Positions 26,302 through 35,900 of a DNA stretch of 64,000 nucleotides are shown here, piece after piece. The stretch is from SHZL01 sp963784425. GTDB taxonomy: Bacteria > Pseudomonadota > Gammaproteobacteria > Xanthomonadales > SZUA-36. Position 1 is the stretch's first letter. Every line of letters begins with the position of its first letter. The notes beneath the pieces were generated by a model. It had not been told where the DNA came from. It did no database searches and worked only from the letters and a program-made list of their open reading frames with translations. Location: the NCBI GenBank assembly GCA_963784425.1, contig CAWARM010000012.1:186001-250000 (forward strand). Reading direction: 5' to 3'. Position numbers and translations under genes: made by a program.

Positions 26302-26904
26302 GTGGTCGTGTCAATTGCTGCAACCAGACTCAATGCGGAAGCCGATTTTTGCTACATCCCGGATTTCCTCCCGGTCAGAAGCGCTAACCGCTTGGTGGAG
26401 CGCTTATGGGCTGACCTTCAATGGGATCAGCAAGACATCATGCTTTTTGGCCGCAGAATTCCACAGCCGCGTCTGACCAGTTGGTATGGCGATCCAGATG
26501 CACACTACTCATACAGCGGCTTGAACCTTCACCCATTGCCGTGGCATCCCGATTTGCTTGAGTTGCGCAGATTGCTGCAGGAAAGGCTGCGGCATGACTT
26601 TAATTCAGTACTTGCCAACGCCTATCGGGACGGCCATGACAGCATGGGGTGGCATGCGGATGACGAGAAAGAGCTTGGACCGAAGCCGCTAATAGCATCA
26701 CTGAGCCTGGGCGAAAGTCGGCGGTTCCTGTTGCGCAAGAAGCTGGAGAAAAACTCCAGGTCTGTGGGCCTGCAGCTTGAACATGGCAGTTTGCTGGTAA
26801 TGCAGCGTGACTCCCAGTCCCGTTACATGCATTCCCTACCGAAGACCCGGAAACCAGCAGCGCTGAGAATCAACCTGACGTATCGCCAGGTGTTCAGGCT
26901 TTGA
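26302..26904 (+). CDS. alkB: AlkB-type 2-oxoglutarate/Fe(II) DNA or RNA dealkylase
   Basis: Oxidatively removes methyl groups from bases. 200 aa from a GTG at 26302; a second GTG at 26308 is possible. Iron ligands His118, Asp120 (MGWHADDE) and His177 (YMHSLPKT), 2OG-binding Arg189 and Arg195 (LRINLTYR). The NAYRDGHDSMGWHADDE block is like that of ALKBH2/3-type proteins. Its 3' end overlaps the convergent dxs by 11 bp. Confidence 0.93.
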   Translation: MVVSIAATRLNAEADFCYIPDFLPVRSANRLVERLWADLQWDQQDIMLFGRRIPQPRLTSWYGDPDAHYSYSGLNLHPLPWHPDLLELRRLLQERLRHDFNSVLANAYRDGHDSMGWHADDEKELGPKPLIASLSLGESRRFLLRKKLEKNSRSVGLQLEHGSLLVMQRDSQSRYMHSLPKTRKPAALRINLTYRQVFRL

Positions 26905-28813
26905 TTTTTCGCACCGGACTGGACGTGGCGCCTGTGCTCAGGAGCTGCAGAAAATCGTCAATTTGAGCCTGGATTCCAGCAGCGTCGAGCCTTGCGTGGT
27001 GGAGACATTCCTCCCTTGAACCATGCTCGATAAATGAATCATCCAGGCCAATGTTCAATACCGGCAGTACCATTCCAGCGGCAGCCAGAACCTCATTCAC
27101 TCCGCTACCGGCGCCACCGGCGATCGCATTTTCCTCAACCGTAACGAGATAATCATGCCTGAGCGCGGCGTCCATGATTGCATCCCGGTCAAGCGGTTTT
27201 ACGAAACGCATGTTGATCAGCGTAAAGTTCATGCGTGTCGCAACGTCACGGGCCATTTCGACCATGCTGCCAAAGGCCAGTATGGCTAGCCCGGTTCCTT
27301 CGCGTATGACCCTGGCTTTACCAATGGGTAATTCTGACATGGTCAATTCAACGGGGACGCCAGGCCCGCTGCCACGAGGGTAACGAACCGCGGCAGGTCC
27401 GTTATGTCGAAACCCCGTATAGAGCATCTGCCGGCATTCGTTTTCATCAGCCGGCGCCATGATAACCATGTTTGGAATACATCGGAGATAGCTCAGATCG
27501 AAGCTGCCAGCGTGAGTGGGTCCGTCCGGCCCCACCAGGCCTGCCCGGTCTATGGCGAACAGAACGGGCAAGTCCTGCAGGGCAACATCGTGGATCAGTT
27601 GATCGTACCCGCGTTGCAGAAAGGTACTGTAAATGGCCACGACCGGGTGCGCCCCTTCACAGGCCATGCCTGCTGCAAGGGTGATGCTGTGTTGCTCCGC
27701 TATGCCAACATCAAAATACCGCTTGGGGAACAACTGGTGAAATTCCACCATGCCGGAGCCTTCTCTCATTGCGGGAGTAATAGCGAGCAAGCGCTCGTCA
27801 ATCGCTGCCATATCGCACAGCCACTTTCCGAAAACATCCGTGTAGCTGGTTCTTTTTGGCGCGGAAATGATTTCTTTCTCAATGCCACGGGCAGGATCAA
27901 AAGGCGCTACCGCATGGTACTTCACCGGGTCTTTTTCTGCCGGGGCATAGCCTTTACCCTTTGCGGTAATGATGTGAAGCAGGTTTGGTCCCTTGATGTC
28001 GCGTGCCGTGCGAATGGTGCGGATTAACGTGGGAAGGTCATGTCCGTCAATCGGTCCAAGGTAATTAAAACCCAGCTCCTCAAAAAGCGTGCTGGGCATA
28101 ACCATGCCCTTGATGTGCTCCTCCCAGCGACTGACAAATCGCCAGGTGCGCGAATCCCGGTGCATCAGCTTCTTGCTGCGCTCCCTGATCCCGGTAACCG
28201 TGGGCCCACTCATGAGGCGGCCCAGCATCTTGGTTAGCGCACCGACATTGGGTGAGATGGACATCTGGTTTTCATTCAGGACAACGAGTAAATCCGTATC
28301 CAGGTCGCCGCCGTGGTTCAGAGCCTCGTAAGCCATTCCGGCCGTCATGGCGCCGTCACCGATTACGGCAACACACCGCCGCTCGTGCCCCAAGGCTTTT
28401 GCGGCAATGGCCATGCCCAGAGCCGCGCTGATCGAGGTAGAGGAATGGCCGGTGCCAAAGGTGTCATATGGGCTTTCCGTGCGTTTCGGAAAGGGCGCCA
28501 GGCCTTGCTGCTTCTTGATGGTTCTGATGCGGTCGGCGCGCTCACACAGAATTTTGTGTGGATACGCCTGGTGTCCCACGTCCCAAACGATCCGGTCTTC
28601 TGGTGTGTCGTACAGGTAGTGCAGAGCGACGGTCAACTCAACGCAGCCCAAGCCTGCGCTGAAATGGCCGCCACTACTGGAGACAGAATCGATCAGGAAC
28701 TGGCGCAGCTCATCAGCAACCTGGGCCAACTGGCTTTCATCAAGTTTGCGCAAATCGACGGGCGATGCAAGCCGGTGCAACAGTGGGTAATTCTCTGGGT
28801 TCATGAGGTCCAT
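26894..28813 (-). CDS. dxs: 1-deoxy-D-xylulose-5-phosphate synthase
   Basis: First enzyme of the MEP isoprenoid pathway: condenses pyruvate and glyceraldehyde-3-phosphate with thiamine diphosphate. 639 aa. Seen: VGHQAYPHKIL, the ThDP motif GDGAMTAGMAYEALN, and the transketolase-like FDVGIAEQHS. The ATG at 28804 is an alternative start. It follows ispA by 24 bp, a common pairing. Confidence 0.98.
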   Translation of the reverse strand: MDLMNPENYPLLHRLASPVDLRKLDESQLAQVADELRQFLIDSVSSSGGHFSAGLGCVELTVALHYLYDTPEDRIVWDVGHQAYPHKILCERADRIRTIKKQQGLAPFPKRTESPYDTFGTGHSSTSISAALGMAIAAKALGHERRCVAVIGDGAMTAGMAYEALNHGGDLDTDLLVVLNENQMSISPNVGALTKMLGRLMSGPTVTGIRERSKKLMHRDSRTWRFVSRWEEHIKGMVMPSTLFEELGFNYLGPIDGHDLPTLIRTIRTARDIKGPNLLHIITAKGKGYAPAEKDPVKYHAVAPFDPARGIEKEIISAPKRTSYTDVFGKWLCDMAAIDERLLAITPAMREGSGMVEFHQLFPKRYFDVGIAEQHSITLAAGMACEGAHPVVAIYSTFLQRGYDQLIHDVALQDLPVLFAIDRAGLVGPDGPTHAGSFDLSYLRCIPNMVIMAPADENECRQMLYTGFRHNGPAAVRYPRGSGPGVPVELTMSELPIGKARVIREGTGLAILAFGSMVEMARDVATRMNFTLINMRFVKPLDRDAIMDAALRHDYLVTVEENAIAGGAGSGVNEVLAAAGMVLPVLNIGLDDSFIEHGSREECLHHARLDAAGIQAQIDDFLQLLSTGATSSPVRKIKA

Positions 28814-28837
28814 TTTATCGCCGTTGGGATTCCAGTG

Positions 28838-29752
28838 CTAACGATCACGACTAATCATGTAGTCGGCCAGCCAGGCCAGGACCGAAGTGTCGCCGTCCAG
28901 TTTATCCAGGGCTGCCAGGGCTTCATCCCGCAATTGCCTGGCGCGCGCATGTGAACCATCCAGACCAATGAGAGCGGGAAAGGTTGGTTTGTTGTGATCT
29001 GCATCGGCATTAACACTCTTCCCAAGATTTGCGGGATCACCGGTCACGTCAAGAATGTCGTCTTGTATCTGAAATCCCAGCCCTACGCAGCGGCCGAAAT
29101 GATCAAGTGTACGAAGGATGGCGTCTTTGCTTCTGGCGACAATTCCTGGTGCAACCACGCAGGTGCGTATCAACGCCCCGGTTTTTAACTCATGTATATG
29201 TTCTAACTGTTTGATATCTAGTGTTTGTTTATCCGCCAGTAAATCAAGCATCTGCCCACCGGCCATGCCACCTGAGCCGCAGGCCACTGCCAGTTCGCTC
29301 ACCAGGCGAATGGCAACTTCAGGCTGATCGGCCAAGTCATCCGCAAGGGTTTGAAATGCCAGGGCCTGTAAGGCGTCTCCTGCAAGGATGGCGGTGGCCT
29401 CATCAAACTCGAGATGACAGGTTGCGCGGCCACGGCGCATGTCATCATCATCCATTGCCGGCAGGTCGTCATGGATCAGCGAGTAGGCATGAATGAGCTC
29501 TACGGAGCAGGCGATTGCCGTCAGCTTTTCAGGCTCCAGGCCCACTGCCAACCCGGAAGCGTAAACCAGCATTGGCCTTATGCGCTTGCCACCGGAGAGT
29601 GAAGAATACTTCATCGCCTGGTGTAGCCGGTCCGGTTCCGGCGCAGACAATGACAGTTGACGCGCCAGCTCACTTTCAAACCCCTGTTGCCAGGTGGCTA
29701 CAATTGCACTGGCGTCAGTCGGAAGCTTCAATGCCTGCTTGTCCATCTGCAT
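28838..29752 (-). CDS. ispA: Farnesyl diphosphate synthase
   Basis: Head-to-tail prenyltransferase making geranyl and farnesyl diphosphate. About 304 aa. First Asp-rich motif DDLPAMDDDD, second QIQDDILD. The start lies at 29752 or 29746 (MQMDKQ); the frame is open to 29788. Either start overlaps the xseB end by about 32-38 bp. Operon xseB-ispA-dxs. Confidence 0.96.
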   Translation of the reverse strand: MQMDKQALKLPTDASAIVATWQQGFESELARQLSLSAPEPDRLHQAMKYSSLSGGKRIRPMLVYASGLAVGLEPEKLTAIACSVELIHAYSLIHDDLPAMDDDDMRRGRATCHLEFDEATAILAGDALQALAFQTLADDLADQPEVAIRLVSELAVACGSGGMAGGQMLDLLADKQTLDIKQLEHIHELKTGALIRTCVVAPGIVARSKDAILRTLDHFGRCVGLGFQIQDDILDVTGDPANLGKSVNADADHNKPTFPALIGLDGSHARARQLRDEALAALDKLDGDTSVLAWLADYMISRDR

Positions 29753-29948
29753 TGGTGACCAGGAGTTCGACCGTCTTTTGCGCTTCATCCAGAACCGATT
29801 GGCAGTACCGGGTCAATTCGACCCCCCGTTTGAAACACGCCAGAGATTGGTCGAGACTCAAATCCCCCGATTCCAGCCTGGAAACCAAGCCTTCGAGTTC
29901 TGACAACGCGCTTTCGAAATCAGGCTTCTTGTCTTGTTTGCTACTCAT
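29715..29948 (-). CDS. xseB: Exodeoxyribonuclease VII small subunit
   Basis: 77 aa from the ATG at 29948. Helical hairpin with the family core FESALSELEGLVSRLESGDL and SLACFKRGVEL. Binds XseA, which is not in the window. The start ATGAGTAG overlaps the tilS stop by 8 bp, implying coupled translation. Confidence 0.95.
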   Translation of the reverse strand: MSSKQDKKPDFESALSELEGLVSRLESGDLSLDQSLACFKRGVELTRYCQSVLDEAQKTVELLVTNADGQAGIEASD

Positions 29949-31314
29949 ATGACATGTTATTCCTTTCAGCAGGCTGGACACTAACTGACTTCAATTTACG
30001 CAGCAATGGGTGAATTGGATGCCAGTGCAGGCTGGCTTCGTGTTCGTCCAGCCATCTGAACAGTCCAGGTTCCATCACGCAATCACCCAGGGACACGGCT
30101 GCCCCGTTCCAGTAAAGCACCGGAACCGCGTGGCGTAACCAGGGGGGGATTCCCTGTTCGCGCAAAAGGTCAATGAGTTTGCGTCGGGGTCCTGCTGCAT
30201 GCAGCTTCATCCGGGCGCCGTTTCTGAGGAATCCCACTTCCCAGCCCCCTGGAATCACACCGTTGCTACCCGACAACCGGATACTACCGAATTCTGGGCC
30301 CAAAGACAGGCTGGCGCCAGATTCCCATGCGAGTGCAGGGCTTAATTCGGGGCAGGGCAGGCCATGCCACCAGATAACACGCCGGTGCCGCTTGAGTATT
30401 TGTCCAGCCCAGCGCAGTTCTGCCTGGCTGGCTGTTGCCGCAGTAGTGCGAAGTTGATCCAGAAACTGCTGTAAACGCCGCCTGGGAGGGGTGAGTACAC
30501 CTTTCCCTCTGACCCACTGTCGCAGTACCGCCGTTTGCACCTCATCCTTCAAACCCAAGAGTATATCAAGTGACAGCGTATGCTCGTCGATGACTGGATT
30601 GTCAAGGGGATGCGAGAGCAATGTCGCTATCACAGAGGCTGAATCGCGTGCATTGCGGGATGTTTGATTCAAGTTGCTGACCAGTCCAGGCCAGCGATTT
30701 TCCAGTTCCGGAAATACCGTGTTTCGCAGGAAGTTGCGGTCATAGGCTGTATCCAGGTTCGAAGGGTCTTGCAGCCAGGCGATACCACGCGCACGCAGGA
30801 ATTCTTCCAGGCTGCGGCGGCGGAAATCCAGCAGTGGCCGCGCCACCCAACCTTTACCCGCGGGCCGCAATGCCGGGACTCCGGCGAGCCCATCAAGGCC
30901 GCTACCTCTCATCAGGTTGAGGAACAGGGTTTCTGCGTTGTCATCTGCATGATGGGCAGTCAGGTAAACCTGTTTTTCTTCCAAAAAACTTTCAATCGAG
31001 AGATAGCGGCCATTCCTGGCTTGTTCTTCGGCGCTTTGCCCTTCCTTGAGGTTCAATTCAAGGCAATAAGAACTGATCGGAATATTTCTTTCATCACAGA
31101 ATGACTGGCAGTGACGTTGCCACTCATCAGCGGCTTCCTGCAGGCCGTGGTTGAAATGCACGGCAGCAAATTCTGCCGGCAAATCATGTTCCATCTCTTT
31201 GAGTGCCACGAGCAACGCTGTAGAGTCAGCACCGCCACTGAAACCCACCCAGATCTTGGAAACAACGGGCAGTCGGGCAAGGCGCTCCTGCAATTGCCCG
31301 ATTGAAAAGCTCAT
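29941..31314 (-). CDS. tilS: tRNA(Ile)-lysidine synthetase
   Basis: Adds lysine to C34 of the AUA-reading tRNAIle. About 457 aa from the ATG at 31314; a GTG at 31329 is an alternative. PP-loop ATPase motif VGFSGGADSTALL, LTAHHADDNAETLFLNL, then the TilS substrate-binding and C-terminal domains (RKLIDLLREQGIPPWLR). Lies between accA and xseB. Confidence 0.96.
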   Translation of the reverse strand: MSFSIGQLQERLARLPVVSKIWVGFSGGADSTALLVALKEMEHDLPAEFAAVHFNHGLQEAADEWQRHCQSFCDERNIPISSYCLELNLKEGQSAEEQARNGRYLSIESFLEEKQVYLTAHHADDNAETLFLNLMRGSGLDGLAGVPALRPAGKGWVARPLLDFRRRSLEEFLRARGIAWLQDPSNLDTAYDRNFLRNTVFPELENRWPGLVSNLNQTSRNARDSASVIATLLSHPLDNPVIDEHTLSLDILLGLKDEVQTAVLRQWVRGKGVLTPPRRRLQQFLDQLRTTAATASQAELRWAGQILKRHRRVIWWHGLPCPELSPALAWESGASLSLGPEFGSIRLSGSNGVIPGGWEVGFLRNGARMKLHAAGPRRKLIDLLREQGIPPWLRHAVPVLYWNGAAVSLGDCVMEPGLFRWLDEHEASLHWHPIHPLLRKLKSVSVQPAERNNMSYE

Positions 31315-31444
31315 GGCCTGCGTTTTCACTAACCTGGTGTCCTGTCACGCATCTTATGGCGCTTCAGAGCCCCGCATGCGCGCCAAGGCCAGCTGCAGTC
31401 CGCCGGGAATGGCGCGCCCTTGCCCGGGATAGCAATGCCGCATT

Positions 31445-32401
31445 TTATCCCTGGAATTCGCCATACGACAGGAGTCGCAGGTAGCGAGACTCCAGCAAGG
31501 TGTCTACCGGCAGGCTGCTCAGCTCTTCCAATTGCCGCTCGATGCAGTCAGCAATTCTCCTGGCAACTTCATCCGGTTCTTTGTGTGCGCCACCCAGTGG
31601 TTCAGGGATAATTTCGTCGATCAAACCCAGAGCCTTGAGACGATCGGAAGTGATGCCCAATGCAGTTGCCGCCTCTTCGGCGTTAGCAGCATCCTTCCAT
31701 AGAATAGATGCGCATCCTTCCGGTGAAATTACCGAATAGGTGCTGTATTCCAGCATGTTAACGCGATCACCAACACCGATGGCCAATGCGCCTCCAGATC
31801 CTCCCTCGCCGATAATGGTACATACGACCGGAACGGGCAGGCGCGACATGACTTCAAGGTTCCGCGCGATGGCCTCCGATTGACCGCGCTCTTCGGCGCC
31901 GACGCCAGGGTAAGCGCCCGGTGTATCTATGAAGGTCAGCAGGGGTAGGCGAAATCGGGCAGCAAAGTTCATCAGCCGCAGAGCTTTGCGATAACCCTCA
32001 GGTCTTGGCATCCCGAAATTCCGGAACACTTTGGCCTTCGTGTCACGACCTTTCTGTTGACCAATAAACATCACGGCTCTATGCCTGAATCGCGCTAACC
32101 CACCAACGATTGCATGGTCATCTGCGAATGCGCGGTCACCGTGCAATTCATGAAAATCATCAAAAATTTTCTCAACGTAATCCAGTGAATAGGGCCGCAG
32201 TGGGTGGCGGCTTAATTGCGATACCTGCCATGGGGAAAGGTTACTAAAAATGGTCTTTATTTTCTGGCGCATTTTTACCTGCAGCCGCTGGATTTCCTCA
32301 TCAAGATTGATGGCATTATCCGAACCCACATTGCGCAGTTCATCAATTTTAGCCTGCAGCTCGGCAATTGGCTGTTCAAAATCCAGGTGATTAGGATTCA
32401 T
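31445..32401 (-). CDS. accA: Acetyl-CoA carboxylase carboxyltransferase subunit alpha
   Basis: Forms malonyl-CoA with AccD; 318 aa, standard length. Seen: NHLDFEQPIAELQAKIDELR, HGDRAFADDHAIVGGLAR, FIDTPGAYPGVGAEERGQ and IGEGGSGGALAIGVGD. Cytoplasmic heterotetramer; AccD is not in the window. tilS follows after 130 bp. Confidence 0.98.
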   Translation of the reverse strand: MNPNHLDFEQPIAELQAKIDELRNVGSDNAINLDEEIQRLQVKMRQKIKTIFSNLSPWQVSQLSRHPLRPYSLDYVEKIFDDFHELHGDRAFADDHAIVGGLARFRHRAVMFIGQQKGRDTKAKVFRNFGMPRPEGYRKALRLMNFAARFRLPLLTFIDTPGAYPGVGAEERGQSEAIARNLEVMSRLPVPVVCTIIGEGGSGGALAIGVGDRVNMLEYSTYSVISPEGCASILWKDAANAEEAATALGITSDRLKALGLIDEIIPEPLGGAHKEPDEVARRIADCIERQLEELSSLPVDTLLESRYLRLLSYGEFQG

Positions 32402-32456
32402 CGTCCGTTCTCAAGAATGTCCAGGCTGACATTATAACGTGACTGCGACAGGTGCC

Positions 32457-33365
32457 TCATTTTGTTTGCTTCTGCGCAAGGGTGCCGAGGTCAACCACTA
32501 TGTCATGATCCTTGCTTAGTCTATCGACCGACCAGTTCTCGATTGCCCAGTTCCAGATGCTGGCGAGATCACCCGCAGGCGGTTCGTGGCCCAGGAAAAT
32601 CAAAGCGGCCCGCAGTGCCTCTGCGGGTCGCTGTCGGGTGATGGAAGCTGAGTCCATGCTTTTACTTAGCTTGCTGCCATCGGGCAATACCGCAGTTGGA
32701 ATATGCACATAACCCGGCGTTGGCAGTCCAAGGCATTTTTGCAGCCATATCTGCCGGGCCGTGGAATCGAGTAAATCGGTTCCCCTGACCACTTCCGTGA
32801 CGTGTTGGAAGGCATCATCCACCACTACTGCAAGCTGGTATGCATACACTCCGTCAGCTCTTTTTATTACGAAATCACCGATTGAGGACTGCAAATCGTC
32901 TACTTGTTTCCCATGTATCTCGTCCATGAAACTAAGCGGGACGTTACCGACCTTGACGCGGAGTGCTCGCGGCAATTTTCCTGGCGGCAGACCATTGCGG
33001 CAAGTCCCCGGGTAAATGCCAGTTGCAGGCAAATCCTTTCGGCTACAACCGCACCAATACGCCAGTCCTGACTGAATAAGCTGCTCACAGCTTTGTTGAT
33101 AGGCTTTGAACCTGTGGCTCTGAAATAGCACCGGTTCATCAGCAATCATCCCAATGGTCGCCAGGTCAGAGAGAATAGCTTCGGCGCTACCCTCAATTTC
33201 TCTTGGCGGGTCAATGTTCTCGATTCGAACCAACCATTTGCCGTGGGCCTTTCTTGCCTGCAGATAGCTTGCCACGGCCGCAAGCAGGGAACCAAAATGC
33301 AACCTGCCCGTTGGTGATGGTGCAAATCGCCCAATATAAGTTTTTGAACCGGGATATGCGCTCAT
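32457..33365 (-). CDS. gluQ: Glutamyl-Q tRNA(Asp) synthetase
   Basis: Charges queuosine-34 of tRNAAsp with glutamate. 302 aa; lacks an anticodon-binding domain. Seen: GRFAPSPTGRLHFGSLLAA (HIGH-type motif), zinc ligands in CGCSRKD and YPGTC, and KLSKS at the second signature position. Often beside dksA, but no dksA is adjacent here. Confidence 0.95.
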   Translation of the reverse strand: MSAYPGSKTYIGRFAPSPTGRLHFGSLLAAVASYLQARKAHGKWLVRIENIDPPREIEGSAEAILSDLATIGMIADEPVLFQSHRFKAYQQSCEQLIQSGLAYWCGCSRKDLPATGIYPGTCRNGLPPGKLPRALRVKVGNVPLSFMDEIHGKQVDDLQSSIGDFVIKRADGVYAYQLAVVVDDAFQHVTEVVRGTDLLDSTARQIWLQKCLGLPTPGYVHIPTAVLPDGSKLSKSMDSASITRQRPAEALRAALIFLGHEPPAGDLASIWNWAIENWSVDRLSKDHDIVVDLGTLAQKQTK

Positions 33366-33467
33366 GCAGTAGCAGTCTAGCGCAGGCAGGCCACCTCAAA
33401 GAACAACTCTTTCATTTTGGAGCAGTTAATGGGGAGGGGGATTCCTCTGCAAGACAGCGCAGAGTGG

Positions 33468-35495
33468 TTACTGCCCAACAACCTGGGAATTTTCCTTGAG
33501 GAATGCGCCGGCTATGAGCTTCACGCCGCACTGCCAGAGTATCGACAGGCTTGACGTGTCAGCGACTTCGTCAGCGATGACAGCAACTTTTTGTGCTTCC
33601 GCGGCATCGACTATGGCTCTTACGATTTCCTGCTGGGCCGTGTTTCCGGCTAACTTTTCGGTCAAAGCGGGCTGGATCTTGATGTAGGAGGCGTTTAGAT
33701 GCTCCAGCACCTGCCGAGTGCGCCTTTCGGCATCAAATCCGGAAATGGAAAGTTTGCATCCGAACGGCTCAAGCTCATGCATGAGGCGCTGAACCGGCTT
33801 GAGATTCGCCAGAGCTGTGGCCAAGTTGACTTGCAGGATCAACCTACCGGGTTCAACACAACATTCAGCCAGCTGGCCAGAAAGCCATCCGGGGAAACTG
33901 TAGTCCATGATGGAATTAAAACTCAGCGACACGATCTGTTTGTCCGAGTTCTCAACGAATGTCTTAAGCAAACCGGGAATGACCTGGCGGTCGACCTGCC
34001 CTGCCAGGTCATTGCGGTCAGCAATGGCTGCGTACTGATGTGGCGCCTGGTCACCCGAGTCATCACGCATGTAAATCAAGTTCTCCACCAGCTGCGCACC
34101 TTCACCATCGAGGTCAATGATCGACTGCTGCACGACATAAAAACTCTGGTGTTTGAGTGCCAGCTTGATGCGATCAATCCACGGGCGATCATCTTCAAAA
34201 CTACTTACTGCGATCAGTTGCGGCCTGAACGTGATGGCACGATTCCCAGTGATACTGGCTTCAGCCTGGGCCTTGCGGGCCCCGGTAATTACCTGAGTTG
34301 CATTTTTGGCCAAGCGCCCCAGCGTGGCAATTCCAATACTGCAGGAGACCGAGAACGACCGGTCTTCCAGCTCCACGAGGTGGCTGCCATAGGATTCAAG
34401 AATCTTGCCAGCAAGTTTCTCCACGTTTTCCATGTTGGTTTGTGTGGTCAGAACGGCAAAGCCAAGGTCGGTAATCCGTGCTGCTACGTCTTGAGGACCG
34501 AGGCAAGACTTCATCACCTGGGCAAGGTCAATAGCGAGGGAGTCCATAACATTGACGTCCAGTTCCTCCTGAAGTGCTGTCATGCCGTCCGGTTCGATAT
34601 AGAGAACTGAGGCGACGGAATCGGCCGAGCGCGGTTTCGCCAGTTCGCCATCTAACCGATCGGCAAAGGCGCGTTTGTTATCGAGTTGCGTTAGCGGGTC
34701 TGTCTTGCGCAAACGTTCAAGTTCAGCTGCCAACCCTGCCGCGGCATCGCATTCATGCACCAGCATTTGCGTGCAGTTTTCCCCTTGATATCTGGCTGGA
34801 GAAAACGCCAGGTCGGCTACAAAGGAACTGCCGTCAGGACGGGTAACATTAACTCTCAGGGGTTCTTGCGGATATGCTCCACGTGACAGTCCCTGAAATA
34901 CCTTCTTGAGATTCCCTTCTTCTGTTTGCAATAGCTCCAAAAGAGAAATTCCGGAGATCTCTGAAAAACTCTTTACCTTTAACCCTTCCAGGTATGCTCG
35001 ATTTGCATAGACATGCAAGCCTTCGTGGATGTACGCCATGGCGTCACGTGCGCTTTCCAGCAGTAGGTCATAGCGCTGTTCCAGTTCTTCCAGGCGGTCT
35101 TGCTGTTGCGCCCCAACGCTGCTGATTGCGTGCTGTGAGAGTAGTTGACTCACCGTGTCCGCCAGGTGGGATTCGCTTTCAGAATAAATGACCAGGTTGG
35201 GCGACAGTTTCAGCGCCTCAATCAGCACAGCGGGATTCTGAAAATCAGAATAAATTGCAACGGGAACCTGGTATTGACGACCGAGTGCGCTGACCTCTTC
35301 AATAGCGGCGGAATTCGAATCAGCGTCGGAATATACGATCAGAACAGGCGAGTCCTGATCGAGAGCAAGCTTTACATCAAGAATTTTTGCTGCGTGAATT
35401 ACACGAATTTTAATGCCGGAATTGCGAAGCAGGGAATTAATGCGCTCTGCCGATTCTGCAGATCTATCAATGACCAACAAGCTTGTGCTTTCCAT
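33468..35495 (-). CDS. FimX-like protein: REC-like, PAS, degenerate GGDEF and degenerate EAL
   Basis: 675 aa, cytoplasmic. Residues 1-125 form a receiver-like domain (LLVIDRSAESAERINSLLR), 140-255 a PAS domain, 265-425 a GGDEF domain in which the signature is replaced by TDLGF (ARITDLGFAVL), and 440-670 an EAL domain in which EAL reads ENL (LVENLIYM) and the DDFGTG loop is SGFDAE. Both catalytic sites are thus dead, and the protein should act as a c-di-GMP sensor. This layout is that of FimX, which steers type IV pilus assembly in Pseudomonas. No pil genes are in the window. Confidence 0.8.
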   Translation of the reverse strand: MESTSLLVIDRSAESAERINSLLRNSGIKIRVIHAAKILDVKLALDQDSPVLIVYSDADSNSAAIEEVSALGRQYQVPVAIYSDFQNPAVLIEALKLSPNLVIYSESESHLADTVSQLLSQHAISSVGAQQQDRLEELEQRYDLLLESARDAMAYIHEGLHVYANRAYLEGLKVKSFSEISGISLLELLQTEEGNLKKVFQGLSRGAYPQEPLRVNVTRPDGSSFVADLAFSPARYQGENCTQMLVHECDAAAGLAAELERLRKTDPLTQLDNKRAFADRLDGELAKPRSADSVASVLYIEPDGMTALQEELDVNVMDSLAIDLAQVMKSCLGPQDVAARITDLGFAVLTTQTNMENVEKLAGKILESYGSHLVELEDRSFSVSCSIGIATLGRLAKNATQVITGARKAQAEASITGNRAITFRPQLIAVSSFEDDRPWIDRIKLALKHQSFYVVQQSIIDLDGEGAQLVENLIYMRDDSGDQAPHQYAAIADRNDLAGQVDRQVIPGLLKTFVENSDKQIVSLSFNSIMDYSFPGWLSGQLAECCVEPGRLILQVNLATALANLKPVQRLMHELEPFGCKLSISGFDAERRTRQVLEHLNASYIKIQPALTEKLAGNTAQQEIVRAIVDAAEAQKVAVIADEVADTSSLSILWQCGVKLIAGAFLKENSQVVGQ

Positions 35496-35900
35496 AGCAT
35501 CCGATCTCCGGGCCCCGTTCCTTTGGGAGTTTCTATTACATATAGCTTATTTAAATCAATAGATTATGAAATTGTTTAAATTTAAATTCCAATGTGTAAT
35601 ATACACTATTCAGCGCAGATTATGACTGATTCCCACTCCAAATTACAATGAATTGATCGGGCTCCGCACAATCGCCCTGGCGTGCCAAAAACCCGGAGAT
35701 TTTCCGGTTCGAATCGCAGATACCCGGACGCTTTTCCTGATGGGTTATTTATTGTGAAGGGGGGTGGAACTGTCCTGAATCCATGCTGTTTGATAAGTCG
35801 ATTTCAAGCTAGAATGCGCACTTCATTTGGAGCCGGAACTGGCTTGCACATTCAAGCGAGCAAGTTCCGGACTGGGCCGCGACTTAATTTGGAGATCTTG
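35496..35900. other. Intergenic region with AT-rich part and efp leader hairpin
   Basis: No gene: the frame open from 35682 is only an upstream extension of efp. 35530-35620 is strongly AT-rich and probably holds the promoter of the minus-strand FimX-like gene. Arms 35833-35847 and 35856-35870 (CCGGAACT.../...AGTTCCGG, 13 of 15 pairs) form a hairpin in the efp leader. Confidence 0.5.

Noticed and set aside
35682..35900. N-terminal extension of EF-P
   Set aside because: EF-P starts at the ATG at 35901 with GGAGA; the upstream part covers the leader hairpin.
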